DNA from: Gemmatimonadota bacterium
GTDB taxonomy: Bacteria > Gemmatimonadota > Gemmatimonadetes > Gemmatimonadales > GWC2-71-9
NCBI GenBank assembly: GCA_016713435.1
Contig: JADJPD010000025.1
Location: 13,674 to 77,673, forward strand
Direction: 5' to 3'
Length of the DNA stretch: 64,000 bases
Part shown: positions 27,112 through 35,421 of the stretch, in pieces
Layout of the letters: every line of letters starts with the position of its first letter
Position numbering within the stretch: the first letter of the stretch is position 1
Program-made: the position numbers and the translations under genes
Notes under the pieces: model-generated
What the model was told of the DNA's origin: nothing
Database searches by the model: none
Seen by the model: only the letters and a program-made list of their open reading frames with translations

Positions 27112-29709
27112 ATGCCGTGCACGGCCAGCTTCCGCCGCGTCCTCCCCACTTTCCTCTCTCTCCTCGCCGCCGTTCCCGTCGCGGCCACGGTCGCGCGCGG
27201 CGCCGAGCCGGCGCAGCGCCGGACGGTGGACGTGACGCACTTCGACCTCGCGCTCCGGCTCGACTGGGCGGCGCGGGAGGCGCGCGGCACGGCGGTGGTC
27301 ACGTTCACGCCGCTCCGCGCCACGTCCACGATCACGCTCGATGCCGGGCACCTCGCAATCGCGTCGGTCACGGGGGAGGACGGGCGCGCGCTGGCGTACG
27401 CCTACGACGGCGGTGATGCGGACCAGGGGCTGGCCATCACGCTGGGCCGGGTGCGGCGGCCGGGTGAGGTGGTGCGGGTGACGATTGCCTATCACACCAC
27501 CTGGGCGAACATCTCCGACCCGAACGCGCTGAGCGGGAGCGACGGCAAGGGGATCCGCTTCCTGCGGCCCTCCTCCGGCGAGCCGGCGCGGCGGCGGCAG
27601 GCGTGGTCCGTGGGCTTCCCGGCGGGGAATCGCTACTGGTTCCCCGGCAACGACACGCCGGACGACTTCCGCAGCACCGACCTCCGCCTCACCGTGGACA
27701 CGCCGCTCACCGTGGTGAGCAACGGCACCCTGGTGGCCACCACCAGCAACGCCGACGGCACCCGCACCTTCCATTGGCGGGAGGCCCGGCCGCACGCCAA
27801 CTACCTCACGGCGTTCATCGCGGGCGAGTGGACGGTGGTGCCGCAGCAGGCCGGGCCGGTGGCGCTGGAGAGCTACGGCTATCCGGACGAGCGGGACGCC
27901 GTGGTGGCCACCGTGGAGCGGCTGCCGGACATGGTGCAGTGGTTCTCGTCGCTCACGGGGCGGCCGTACCCGCACGCGGTGTACCGCCAGGTGTTCGTGC
28001 AGGACCTGCCGTGGGGGTGGGGCAACTTCGGCGCGTCGACGCTGACGGAGAACATGGTGGACGACTTCCGCACCCACGCGGAATGGCGGTACCTGTGGGA
28101 CGGGCTCGAGGCGGAGGCGCTGGCGCAGCAGTGGTTCGGCGGGCTCGTGGTGCCGCGGGACTGGCGCGACGCGTGGCTGGCGCGCGGCCTCGCGCGGATG
28201 CTCGACGGGCTCTACAACGCGCAGAAGAACGGCGTGGCGGAGTTCTTGCTCTACCCGCACGCCACCGACCTGGCCACCACGCTCGGCGACTGGCGGGGCG
28301 GGACGCGGCACCCGATCGTGCCCCGCACGGTGGCGGAGGGCACCGCCTTTGCCGCCGACAACTATCCCTACTTCCGCGGTGCCGCCGTGCACCACCTCCT
28401 CCGCGACGAACTCGGCGACTCCGTGTGGCGCGCCGGCCTCCGGCGCTTCGTGGCCGCGGCCGCCGGCGGGCCCGTCACCACGGCCGACTACCAACGCGCG
28501 ATGGAACGGGCAAGCGGGCGGTCCCTCGACTGGTTCTTTGATCAGTGGGTGTCCCGCATGGGCCACCCGGTGTTCGAGGTGGCGCGGCGGTGGGACGCGG
28601 GGAACCGCACCCTGACGCTCACCCTCCGCCAGGTGCAGCAGCCCGACACCGCGAGCCCGCATCCCCAGGCCGGCTGGTTCCGCGGGCGGATGCGGGTGGA
28701 GATCGACGACCGGGTGGAGACCATCGAACTCGCGGCGCGGCCGGTAAACGAGTTCCGGTTCCGGAACGCGGCCGAGCCGCGGCTGGTCCGGGTGGACGTC
28801 GGCGACACGTGGATCAAGGAGCTGACGTTCCCCAAGGGCACCGAGGAGCTCCTCTACCAGCTGGCGCACGACCCCGACGTCACCGGCCGCCGCGCCGCGA
28901 TGGGGGAGCTGGCCGCGCAGTACCGGCGCGAGGGCGTCACGGAGGCGGAGCGACGGCAGATCGAGGCGGGCTTCCGGGCGCTGGCGCGGAGCGACGCCTA
29001 CTGGCGCCTCCGCCTCGGCGCGCTCACCTGGCTGCAGGGGCTGCTGGTGCCCGCGGGGAGCACCGAGCCGGCGGCGCTGGACAGCACCACCGTGGCGTTC
29101 CTCGTGGACCTGGTGCGCACCGAGCGTTCCTGGGTCCGGAGCGGCGCCCTCACCTTCCTCGGCACCACGCGTGACCCGCGCCACGCCCCGCTCTACCTCG
29201 ACGCGATGCGGGAGGATAGCCACCAGGTGATCTACGCGGCGGCGGCGGCCCTCGGGAAGAGCCGGAGCCCCGAGGCGTATGAGGCATTCACGGCGCTGGC
29301 CAGGGTACCGTCGTGGAAGGGGGAGAACATCCTGAGCGCGCTGCTCGGCCTCAAGGAGCTCGGGGACCCGCGCGGCGTGACGCTGGCGCTCGAGGCGGTC
29401 GGGGACACGGTGCACCCGCGCTGGACGCTCGGGACGCCGGTGTGGGACTATCGCCTGGCGGGGAACCAGACGCTGGTGGCGCTCGGGCAGGCCGAGCGGG
29501 CGGCGGCGATCGCGGACGCGCGGCTCCGGCGGGCGCTCGAGGAAGACGACGTGCTGGACCAGTTCAACAGCCTCATGATGCTGGCCGACACCGGGGACCC
29601 GCGGCTCCGCGAGGCGATCGCGCTCCTCAAGGCGCGGCACCGGGACGACCCGAACGCGCTGGCCGCGATCGGCGGCTACGAGGCCAAGCTGTCCCAGACC
29701 GGGCCGTGA
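27112..29709 (+). CDS. M1 aminopeptidase homologue lacking all zinc ligands, secreted
   Basis: The product has 865 residues from the ATG at 27112, with a signal peptide (LPTFLSLLAAVPVAATVARG). The M1 N-terminal sheet domain is recognisable: YWFPGNDTPDDFRSTDL and LTAFIAGEW. The catalytic region has the shape of an M1 peptidase but not its residues. HELAHQWFG is replaced by EALAQQWFG, the Glu of WLNEGFA is replaced in WLARGLARML, and GAMEN is replaced by GASTLTEN. The C-terminal third has repeated helix pairs like HEAT repeats (GALTFLGTTRDPRHAP, ALLGLKELGDPRG). It is probably a non-catalytic binding protein outside the cytoplasm. Confidence 0.85.
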   Translation: MPCTASFRRVLPTFLSLLAAVPVAATVARGAEPAQRRTVDVTHFDLALRLDWAAREARGTAVVTFTPLRATSTITLDAGHLAIASVTGEDGRALAYAYDGGDADQGLAITLGRVRRPGEVVRVTIAYHTTWANISDPNALSGSDGKGIRFLRPSSGEPARRRQAWSVGFPAGNRYWFPGNDTPDDFRSTDLRLTVDTPLTVVSNGTLVATTSNADGTRTFHWREARPHANYLTAFIAGEWTVVPQQAGPVALESYGYPDERDAVVATVERLPDMVQWFSSLTGRPYPHAVYRQVFVQDLPWGWGNFGASTLTENMVDDFRTHAEWRYLWDGLEAEALAQQWFGGLVVPRDWRDAWLARGLARMLDGLYNAQKNGVAEFLLYPHATDLATTLGDWRGGTRHPIVPRTVAEGTAFAADNYPYFRGAAVHHLLRDELGDSVWRAGLRRFVAAAAGGPVTTADYQRAMERASGRSLDWFFDQWVSRMGHPVFEVARRWDAGNRTLTLTLRQVQQPDTASPHPQAGWFRGRMRVEIDDRVETIELAARPVNEFRFRNAAEPRLVRVDVGDTWIKELTFPKGTEELLYQLAHDPDVTGRRAAMGELAAQYRREGVTEAERRQIEAGFRALARSDAYWRLRLGALTWLQGLLVPAGSTEPAALDSTTVAFLVDLVRTERSWVRSGALTFLGTTRDPRHAPLYLDAMREDSHQVIYAAAAALGKSRSPEAYEAFTALARVPSWKGENILSALLGLKELGDPRGVTLALEAVGDTVHPRWTLGTPVWDYRLAGNQTLVALGQAERAAAIADARLRRALEEDDVLDQFNSLMMLADTGDPRLREAIALLKARHRDDPNALAAIGGYEAKLSQTGP

Positions 29710-29770
29710 CGCCTTGACGGCAGGGCCGGGTTCGCCGTTCATCCACCTCGGGTCTCCCCAGCGAGGTGTC

Positions 29771-31285
29771 ATGTCCGGCCGTCGTCCCCGCGCGTCGCGG
29801 CGGGGCGCGCCGCTCCAGGTGCCGGTGACCGCCGGCCCGGAGCCGTCGCCCCTGTACACGCAGGTCTACCGGGAGATCCGGGAGCACATCCTCTCCGGCG
29901 TGCTCCGGCCCGGGGCGCGGCTCCCCTCGGCGCGCACGCTGGCGGCCGACCTCGGCGTCTCCCGGAACACCATCGAGGCGGCCTTCCTGCAGCTCGGCGC
30001 GGAGGGGTTCATCACGCGGCGGGTGGGCGCCGGCACCACGGTGGCCAGCTCGATGGGCGAGAGCGCGCCATTCCGCGCCCGGCCGCGCCGGGCGGGCACG
30101 CCGCGCGCCGAGGCGCCCCGCTCCGCCGCCCTGCGGCTGTCGGCGCGCGGCACGCTCATCACCGAGTGCGGCCTGGCGGAGATCGCCGGCGACCATCCGG
30201 CCGGTCCCTGCGCCACGGAGGTCGCGGGCTTTCCCGTGCGCACGTGGAACCGGCTGCTGGCGCGCCGGGCGCGGCGGGCGGGGATCGCGCCGTTCCAGGC
30301 GGCGGACCCGGCGGGCCTCCCCGCGCTTCGTGAGGCGATTGCCGACCACGTGCGGGTGACGCGCGGGGTGCGTTGCGAGTGGCGGCAGGTGATCGTGGTG
30401 ACGAGCACGCAGCAGGCGCTGGATCTCTGCGGGCGGCTGCTGCTCGACCCGGGGGCGGTGGCCCTGATGGAGGATCCCGGGTATCGCGGGACGCGCGCGG
30501 CGCTGCTCGCGGCGGGGGCCGAGGTGCGGGGCGTGCCGGTGGACGGGGACGGGGTGGATCCCGAGGCGCTGGCGGCGCATCCCGGGGCGCGGCTGCTGTA
30601 CGTCACGCCGTCGCACCAGTACCCGCTCGGCGTGACGCTCACGCTGGCGCGGCGGCTTGCGCTGCTCCGCTGGGCGGCGGCCACCGGCGCGTGGATCCTG
30701 GAGGACGACTACGACAGCGAGTTCCGCTACGACGGGCGCCCGCTGGCCTCGCTGCAGGGGCTCGACCCCGAGGGGCGGGTGATCTACCTCGGCACCTGCA
30801 ACAAGGTGCTGTTCCCGGGGCTCCGGCTCGGCTACGTCATCGTGCCGCCGGGGCTGGTGGCGCCGTTCACGGCGGCGCGGCGGATCAGCGACGGCTTCTC
30901 GCCGCCCCTCGTGCAGGCGGTGCTGGCGGACTTCATCAGCGGCGGCCACTTCGCCGCCTGGCTGCGCCAGGCTCGGCAGCACTACGCGGCGTGCCGGGAC
31001 GCGCTGGTGGCGAGCATCACGACGCAGTGGGGTCCGGCGGTGACGCTCGGGCCGAGCGACACGGGGCTCCACCTGATGGCACACCTGCCGGACGGAGCGC
31101 CGGATGCGGCGATCGCCGAGGCGGCGACCGCGCAGTGCCTCGGGGTGCTGCCGCTCACGCGCTACCTCGCGGCGCCGTCGCGGCGGCGCGGGCTCCTGCT
31201 CAGCTACGTGGCGGGCACCCCCGCCCGGATCCCGGCGGATGTGGCGGCGCTGGCACCGGCCGTCCGGGGGCGGAGGGGGCGGTAG
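29771..31285 (+). CDS. MocR-type GntR regulator with aminotransferase domain
   Basis: The product has 504 residues from the ATG at 29771. The N-terminal winged helix is PLYTQVYREIREHILSGVLR followed by LAADLGVSRNTIEAAFLQL. The C-terminal two thirds is a fold-type I aminotransferase: YVTPSHQYPLGVTL, ILEDDYDSEFRY and LGTCNKVLFPGLRLGY, with the PLP lysine in NKVLFPG (the usual SK is NK). MocR regulators sense PLP or an amino compound and control a neighbouring gene. The target is not clear; the flanking genes are in the same direction rather than divergent. Confidence 0.9.
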   Translation: MSGRRPRASRRGAPLQVPVTAGPEPSPLYTQVYREIREHILSGVLRPGARLPSARTLAADLGVSRNTIEAAFLQLGAEGFITRRVGAGTTVASSMGESAPFRARPRRAGTPRAEAPRSAALRLSARGTLITECGLAEIAGDHPAGPCATEVAGFPVRTWNRLLARRARRAGIAPFQAADPAGLPALREAIADHVRVTRGVRCEWRQVIVVTSTQQALDLCGRLLLDPGAVALMEDPGYRGTRAALLAAGAEVRGVPVDGDGVDPEALAAHPGARLLYVTPSHQYPLGVTLTLARRLALLRWAAATGAWILEDDYDSEFRYDGRPLASLQGLDPEGRVIYLGTCNKVLFPGLRLGYVIVPPGLVAPFTAARRISDGFSPPLVQAVLADFISGGHFAAWLRQARQHYAACRDALVASITTQWGPAVTLGPSDTGLHLMAHLPDGAPDAAIAEAATAQCLGVLPLTRYLAAPSRRRGLLLSYVAGTPARIPADVAALAPAVRGRRGR

Positions 31286-31502
31286 CCGGCGATGCGCCCC
31301 GCCGGCGCGCGTCCCCGTTAGGCTCTGGTGCCGCCACCCCCGCCGCGCCCCCATGATCGACCCCACCACCTCCTAGCTCCGCCCGCTGAGCTCGCTTCAG
31401 CTCCCATCCCGGCCAGCGACCTACGAGCTGCCGTGGCACCCGCACCATCGGCCGGGCGGTGCAAGGCGAAACAACCGGTCGCCCTGGCCGTAGAAGCCCG
31501 CC

Positions 31503-32936
31503 ATGACCATCAATCGACCCTTTCGGACCATGGCGGGAGTGCTCCTCCTGGCCGCCACTCGTGTGGCCCCGGCCCCGGCGCAGGACTGCCCGGGGCCTGT
31601 TGCTTCTTATGTGGTACGGCTGGCGAGTGCCGGCCTGTTCGGGGTGGAAGCCGCGTTCCACGTCCCCACGCGTCACCTGCAGGTCCGCTTCTCCGAGGCC
31701 ATCGGGCGGCCGGAGGCCCAGGCGGCGTCAGTGCTCCAGCTCGAGGGAGAAGCCGGGGGCCGGCCGGTGCCGGTCCAGTACGACGGCGAGGGCCGGTGGA
31801 GCGCGGCCGAGCCGCTCACGCGGATCCGCTACCAGCTCCGCGCCGACCATGACGAGGTCCGCTGGACCGGCGGCGGGATCGACGAGGTCGGGTCCCATTT
31901 TGGCGACACCTACTTCTTCGTGGCGAACGCCTTCTTTCCCATGGACGAGGCGTGGCCCGCCTGTCCGGTGGAGGTGCGGTTCGACCTGCCGACGGACTGG
32001 TCGGTCCTCTCCCCGTGGTCCGGCACCGGCGGACGCTACGTGGCGCGCGAGCCGGCGTCGTTCGAGAAGAACGCCTTTGCGATGGGACGCTTCCGCGCCG
32101 GCCACGCCGACGCGGGCACGATGCAGCTCGCCTGGGTGATCGATGATCGCCTCGCGACGGCGCGACCGCGGATCGAGGCGACGCTGTCGGGGCTGCCGCG
32201 GGTCTTCCACGACTTCTTCGGGCGGACGCCGGCCGATCGCTACGCGGTGGTGGTCTTCCAGGGGCCGTACATGGACGGCGGGGCGTTCCGCCAGTCGTTC
32301 ACGCTGCAGCTGTCGAGCCCGGTGCGGGAGACCGACGCGATCGTGTGGTCGCACGGGCTCGCCCACGAGATGATCCACCTGTGGCTCGGCAACAGCGTGC
32401 GCGGCACGGATCCCGAGCAGGTGTCCTGGTTCACCGCGGGATTCACCGACTACCTGGCGATCACGCTCGGCTACCGGGCCGGGCTGTTCGACGAGGCGAT
32501 GCTGCAGCAGCGGCTCGCCAACGTCATCCGGCGGGTGCGGCTGGCCCCGCGGCTGTCGCGGGATAGCGGGCTGGTGGAGGCGGGGGCCCACAAGAATGAC
32601 AACTGGGAGCTCATCTACGGCGGCGGCGCGATGGTGGCGCTGCTGATGGATGCCGAGGACCACGACGGATTCGTGGCCGCGCTGCGCGACCTCGTGGCCC
32701 ACGCCGAGACGCCGTATTCCCAGGCCGGGCTGCTGGCGCGGATGGACGCGCGGACCGGCGGGGCCGCGACCCGCGCCTTCACCGCGGTGAACGACGGCCT
32801 CGACTTCGGGGCGATCGTCCAGCGGCTCGGCCGCGCCGGACTCGAGGTGACCGGCTTCACGCCGGATGAGGTCTACGTGCGGTTTGCCGGGAACTGCACC
32901 GCGCCGCGCTGCGTGCCGGCGTTCCTGCGGCGGTAG
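31503..32936 (+). CDS. M61-like (glycyl aminopeptidase family) secreted peptidase with altered zinc ligand
   Basis: The product has 477 residues with a signal peptide (GVLLLAATRVAPAPAQ). A beta-rich domain precedes the gluzincin core: GLAHEMIHLWLGNSV gives the HExxH site, and SWFTAGFTDYLAI stands where the third zinc ligand Glu (normally xxEGxTxY) should be, replaced by Ala. The C-terminal part has the helical end typical of M61. Two His and the catalytic Glu are present but the third metal ligand is lost, so activity is uncertain. Localisation is outside the cytoplasm. Confidence 0.8.
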   Translation: MTINRPFRTMAGVLLLAATRVAPAPAQDCPGPVASYVVRLASAGLFGVEAAFHVPTRHLQVRFSEAIGRPEAQAASVLQLEGEAGGRPVPVQYDGEGRWSAAEPLTRIRYQLRADHDEVRWTGGGIDEVGSHFGDTYFFVANAFFPMDEAWPACPVEVRFDLPTDWSVLSPWSGTGGRYVAREPASFEKNAFAMGRFRAGHADAGTMQLAWVIDDRLATARPRIEATLSGLPRVFHDFFGRTPADRYAVVVFQGPYMDGGAFRQSFTLQLSSPVRETDAIVWSHGLAHEMIHLWLGNSVRGTDPEQVSWFTAGFTDYLAITLGYRAGLFDEAMLQQRLANVIRRVRLAPRLSRDSGLVEAGAHKNDNWELIYGGGAMVALLMDAEDHDGFVAALRDLVAHAETPYSQAGLLARMDARTGGAATRAFTAVNDGLDFGAIVQRLGRAGLEVTGFTPDEVYVRFAGNCTAPRCVPAFLRR

Positions 32937-32993
32937 CCGAGGCGCTCGCCGGGCCAGGCGCCCGGGGAGCCCCGGGCGCGGCCGGCGCGGCGG

Positions 32994-33485
32994 CTACTTG
33001 AGCGACAGCGCGTGGGCCACGAACTGGTCCATGGCGATCTCGGTGCCCTGCAGCCAGCCCGAGGCCTTGTTGGTCTCGCAGTCGGCCTCGCTCCGGTGGA
33101 GGGCGGTGAAGATGTAGCGGGTGCCCTTCCCGACGGTCTCCAGGGTGACGATCGCGGTGATGGGGATGTCGTCGAAGGTGGCCGGGCGGTAGCCGGGGAA
33201 GAGCATGGAGGTCCAGCTCACGCGCTCCATGGGTACCACGTCGAGGAAGCAGCCGAGGTTCTCGGCCACCTGGCCGCCGCCGACGACGATGTCGATCCTG
33301 AACTTGCCGCCGGGCCGGACGTCGAGCTCGCAGTTGGCCACGGAGCCCCACGGCTTGGGCATGTACCACTCCTTCATGTGCGCCGGCGTGGTCAGCGCCT
33401 CCCAGACCAGGGCCCGCGGCGCATCGATGAAGCGCTCGATGACGATGTCGGTCTTCGGGCTCACGGCAAAGTCGGCGTGCATCAT
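32994..33485 (-). CDS. SRPBCC (AHSA1-type START) domain protein
   Basis: The product has 163 residues. It begins at the ATG at 33485, overlapping the ArsR stop as ATGA; a second ATG directly follows. VIERFIDAPRALVWEALTTPAHMKEWYMP and the C-terminal WLQGTEIAMDQFVAHALSLK (shown in part) are typical of the AHA1/CalC group, which binds hydrophobic ligands in a deep cavity. The pairing of an ArsR repressor with an AHSA1-type protein is common, and the two are translationally coupled here. Confidence 0.88.
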   Translation of the reverse strand: MMHADFAVSPKTDIVIERFIDAPRALVWEALTTPAHMKEWYMPKPWGSVANCELDVRPGGKFRIDIVVGGGQVAENLGCFLDVVPMERVSWTSMLFPGYRPATFDDIPITAIVTLETVGKGTRYIFTALHRSEADCETNKASGWLQGTEIAMDQFVAHALSLK

Positions 33486-33820
33486 TTGGCTCTCGTTTCC
33501 TTGAGGTGCAAGATGTAGGCGTCGAAGCTGTCGAGGCGGGCCTCCCACTCCCGGCGGCGCGCGGACAGCCAGTCCTCGGCCACCTTGAAGCGCTCCGGGG
33601 CCAGCTCATAGGTCCGCACCCGCCCCGCCTTCTTCGACTTCACCAGACGGCTCCGCTCCAGTACCGACAGATGCTGCACGAAGGAGGGGAGCTTCATGTC
33701 GAATGGGGCGGCCAGCTCGCTCACGGTGGCGGGACCCGCGGCGAGCTGCTCCAGCACCTTCCGGCGCGTGGTGTTGGACAGGGCGTAGAAGACATCGTCC
33801 GCGACTGCGGCCTGGACCAT
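33482..33820 (-). CDS. ArsR family winged-helix repressor
   Basis: The product has 112 residues from the ATG at 33820. It shows the ArsR/SmtB winged helix: VFYALSNTTRRKVLEQLAAG, VSELAAPFDMKLPSFVQHLSVLE and the wing RLVKSKKAGRVRTYEL. There is no obvious metal-binding cysteine pair, so it is not a metal sensor. It is coupled to the AHSA1-type gene, and the two form a bicistronic unit. A good promoter lies at 33864-33892. Confidence 0.9.
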   Translation of the reverse strand: MVQAAVADDVFYALSNTTRRKVLEQLAAGPATVSELAAPFDMKLPSFVQHLSVLERSRLVKSKKAGRVRTYELAPERFKVAEDWLSARRREWEARLDSFDAYILHLKETRAK

Positions 33821-33863
33821 GACGGGACCCGTCGGGTGAAGGGTGCGGTGAACCGATGGAGCG

Positions 33864-33892
33864 ATAGTAGCACTGGACAATACTAAGGTCAA
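33864..33892 (-). promoter_or_regulatory. Promoter of the ArsR-AHSA1 pair with dyad
   Basis: On the minus strand TTGACC (33892-33887) and TACTAT (33869-33864) are separated by exactly 17 bases, giving a good -35/-10 pair about 45 bases before the ATG at 33820. A TAGTA/TACTA inverted repeat spans the spacer and -10, a likely site for autorepression by the ArsR protein. Confidence 0.6.
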
Positions 33893-34039
33893 CACCTAAG
33901 TTTCCTCCATGCCCCGACGCCGTGCACCATCGCAGTGCCCTCACTGGCGACGCCCCGGCGCCGAGGACGCGGCGACAGATCGGGAGATTCCCGGTGCGGG
34001 CGTTCCCACTGGCCTGACCGGCGCGGAGGCGCCACGACG

Positions 34040-34519
34040 ATGACGAAGACGACGGGCACGGCGGTGACCCCCGCGGCGGAGCTCAAGGGCTGGCTGGCCC
34101 GGCTGACGCCGGCCACGCAGGCGCGGGTTGGCGCCCTGCGCACCGCGCTCCGGAAGCGCTTCCCCACGGCCAACGAGCTGGCGTATGACTACGGCCATTC
34201 GATCGTGCTCACCTACGCGCCGTCGGAGCGGGGGATCGAGGGGATCGCGTCCCTCTCCATCCGGGGAGACGAGGTGACGCTGGTGTTCAACAAGGGCCCG
34301 CAGCTGCCGGATCCCAAGCGCCTGCTGCGCGGGTCGGGGCGGATGACGCGGCACGTGGTGCTCGAGTCGGCGCGGTCGCTGGCGCAGCCGGAGGTGCAGG
34401 CGTTCCTGGCGGCGGCCGAGAAGCTGGCGGACGTGCCGCTGCCGAAATCAGGGAAGGGCGCACTCATCATCCGGCCCACGGCGGCGGGCAAGCGCGCCGG
34501 GCGGAAGGCGGGGAAGTAA
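34040..34519 (+). CDS. DUF1801-like (DUF5655/YdhG-type) protein
   Basis: The product has 159 residues from the ATG at 34040. It has the small DUF1801/YdhG fold: LKGWLARLTPATQARVGALRTALRKRFPTANELAYDY (given in part), then SLSIRGDEVTLVFNKG and a ARSLAQPEVQAFLAAAEKL helix. The C-terminus is Lys/Arg-rich (GKRAGRKAGK). The function is unknown; structures resemble frataxin-like folds. It is followed about 70 bases later by the DUF2200 gene. Confidence 0.7.
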   Translation: MTKTTGTAVTPAAELKGWLARLTPATQARVGALRTALRKRFPTANELAYDYGHSIVLTYAPSERGIEGIASLSIRGDEVTLVFNKGPQLPDPKRLLRGSGRMTRHVVLESARSLAQPEVQAFLAAAEKLADVPLPKSGKGALIIRPTAAGKRAGRKAGK

Positions 34520-34589
34520 TCACGTGGATGCGGCGGGGGACCGCCCGGTCGGCGGCCCGAGCACCATTGCGGAGGAGAGACCCAGGATC

Positions 34590-34940
34590 ATGGCTGGCCA
34601 CCGCGTGTTCAAGATGGCGTTCGCCGGGGTGTACCCGCACCTCGTGGCGAAGGCCGAGAAGAAGGGGCGCACCAAGGCGGAGGTGGACGAGGTGATCTGC
34701 TGGCTCACGGGCTACAGCGCCACGGAGCTCGCCGCACAGATCGCGGCGCGGAAGGACATGGAGGCGTTCTTCGCGGAGGCACCGGCGTTCCATCCCAACG
34801 CGCCGAAGATCACCGGCACCATCTGCGGGGTGCGGATCGAGGAGATCGAGGACCCGCTGATGCGGAAGATCCGCTACCTGGACAAGCTGGTGGACGAACT
34901 GGCGAAGGGGCGGCCGATGGCGAAGATCCTGCGCACGTAG
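34590..34940 (+). CDS. DUF2200 family protein
   Basis: The product has 116 residues from the ATG at 34590, with GGAGGAGAG 13 bases upstream. It matches DUF2200 end to end: HRVFKMAFAGVYPHLVAKAE, EVDEVICWLTGY, APAFHPNAPKITGTICGVR and PLMRKIRYLDKLVDEL. This small cytosolic family is widespread and uncharacterised. Nothing is unusual about this copy. Confidence 0.88.
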   Translation: MAGHRVFKMAFAGVYPHLVAKAEKKGRTKAEVDEVICWLTGYSATELAAQIAARKDMEAFFAEAPAFHPNAPKITGTICGVRIEEIEDPLMRKIRYLDKLVDELAKGRPMAKILRT

Positions 34941-35007
34941 GGGCGCCCGGACGAGGCGGCGGACCGGCGGGGTGCGCCCCCGCGTGCACTTCCGGTATCC
35001 TTCCTCC

Positions 35008-35385
35008 ATGACACCGCCCACCCCGGCGCCGGACCCCGCGGGTCCCGCCACCAATCCGCTGCCCTCGCTCCGCTTCCATCACTCGAAGGACCTGCGCACC
35101 CGGACGCTGCGGGTGCTCGACGCGCTCGAGAAGGCGCCGGACGCCGCGGTGCACAGCGACGCGCTCGCGGACATCGTGCTCGAGCTCACCGAGGTGGGGC
35201 TCAACTACTACTTCCTCAAGCCGGTGCAGGGCGCCAAGGCCGGGCTCCTCGCCACGCAGACCACCAAGGTGGGCCTCGGCGGGATCCTGCGGGTGATGAG
35301 CCCGGTGGCCCGGCGGGTGCTCGGCGGGATGGATGACACGCAGCTGCGCACGGTGAGCACCCACCTGCGCGAGCTGATGCGGTAG
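35008..35385 (+). CDS. Conserved hypothetical helical protein
   Basis: The product has 125 residues from the ATG at 35008. The first 20 are proline-rich. The rest is mostly helical: SKDLRTRTLRVLDALEKAP, LADIVLELTEVGLNYYFLKP and VGLGGILRVMSPVARRVLGG. The NYYFLKP plus GLGG pattern recurs in small membrane-associated hypothetical proteins of several phyla, but I cannot name a function. No signal peptide or catalytic motif is seen. Confidence 0.6.
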   Translation: MTPPTPAPDPAGPATNPLPSLRFHHSKDLRTRTLRVLDALEKAPDAAVHSDALADIVLELTEVGLNYYFLKPVQGAKAGLLATQTTKVGLGGILRVMSPVARRVLGGMDDTQLRTVSTHLRELMR

Positions 35386-35421
35386 CGGCAGGGACGGCGG
35401 CCTCCCGGGAGAGCCAGCTCC

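Noticed and set aside
26734..29859. Minus-strand open frame of over 1000 codons opposite the M1 homologue
   Set aside because: Made of Arg/Pro/His-rich sequence without domains. The plus strand has a signal peptide and M1 fold motifs.
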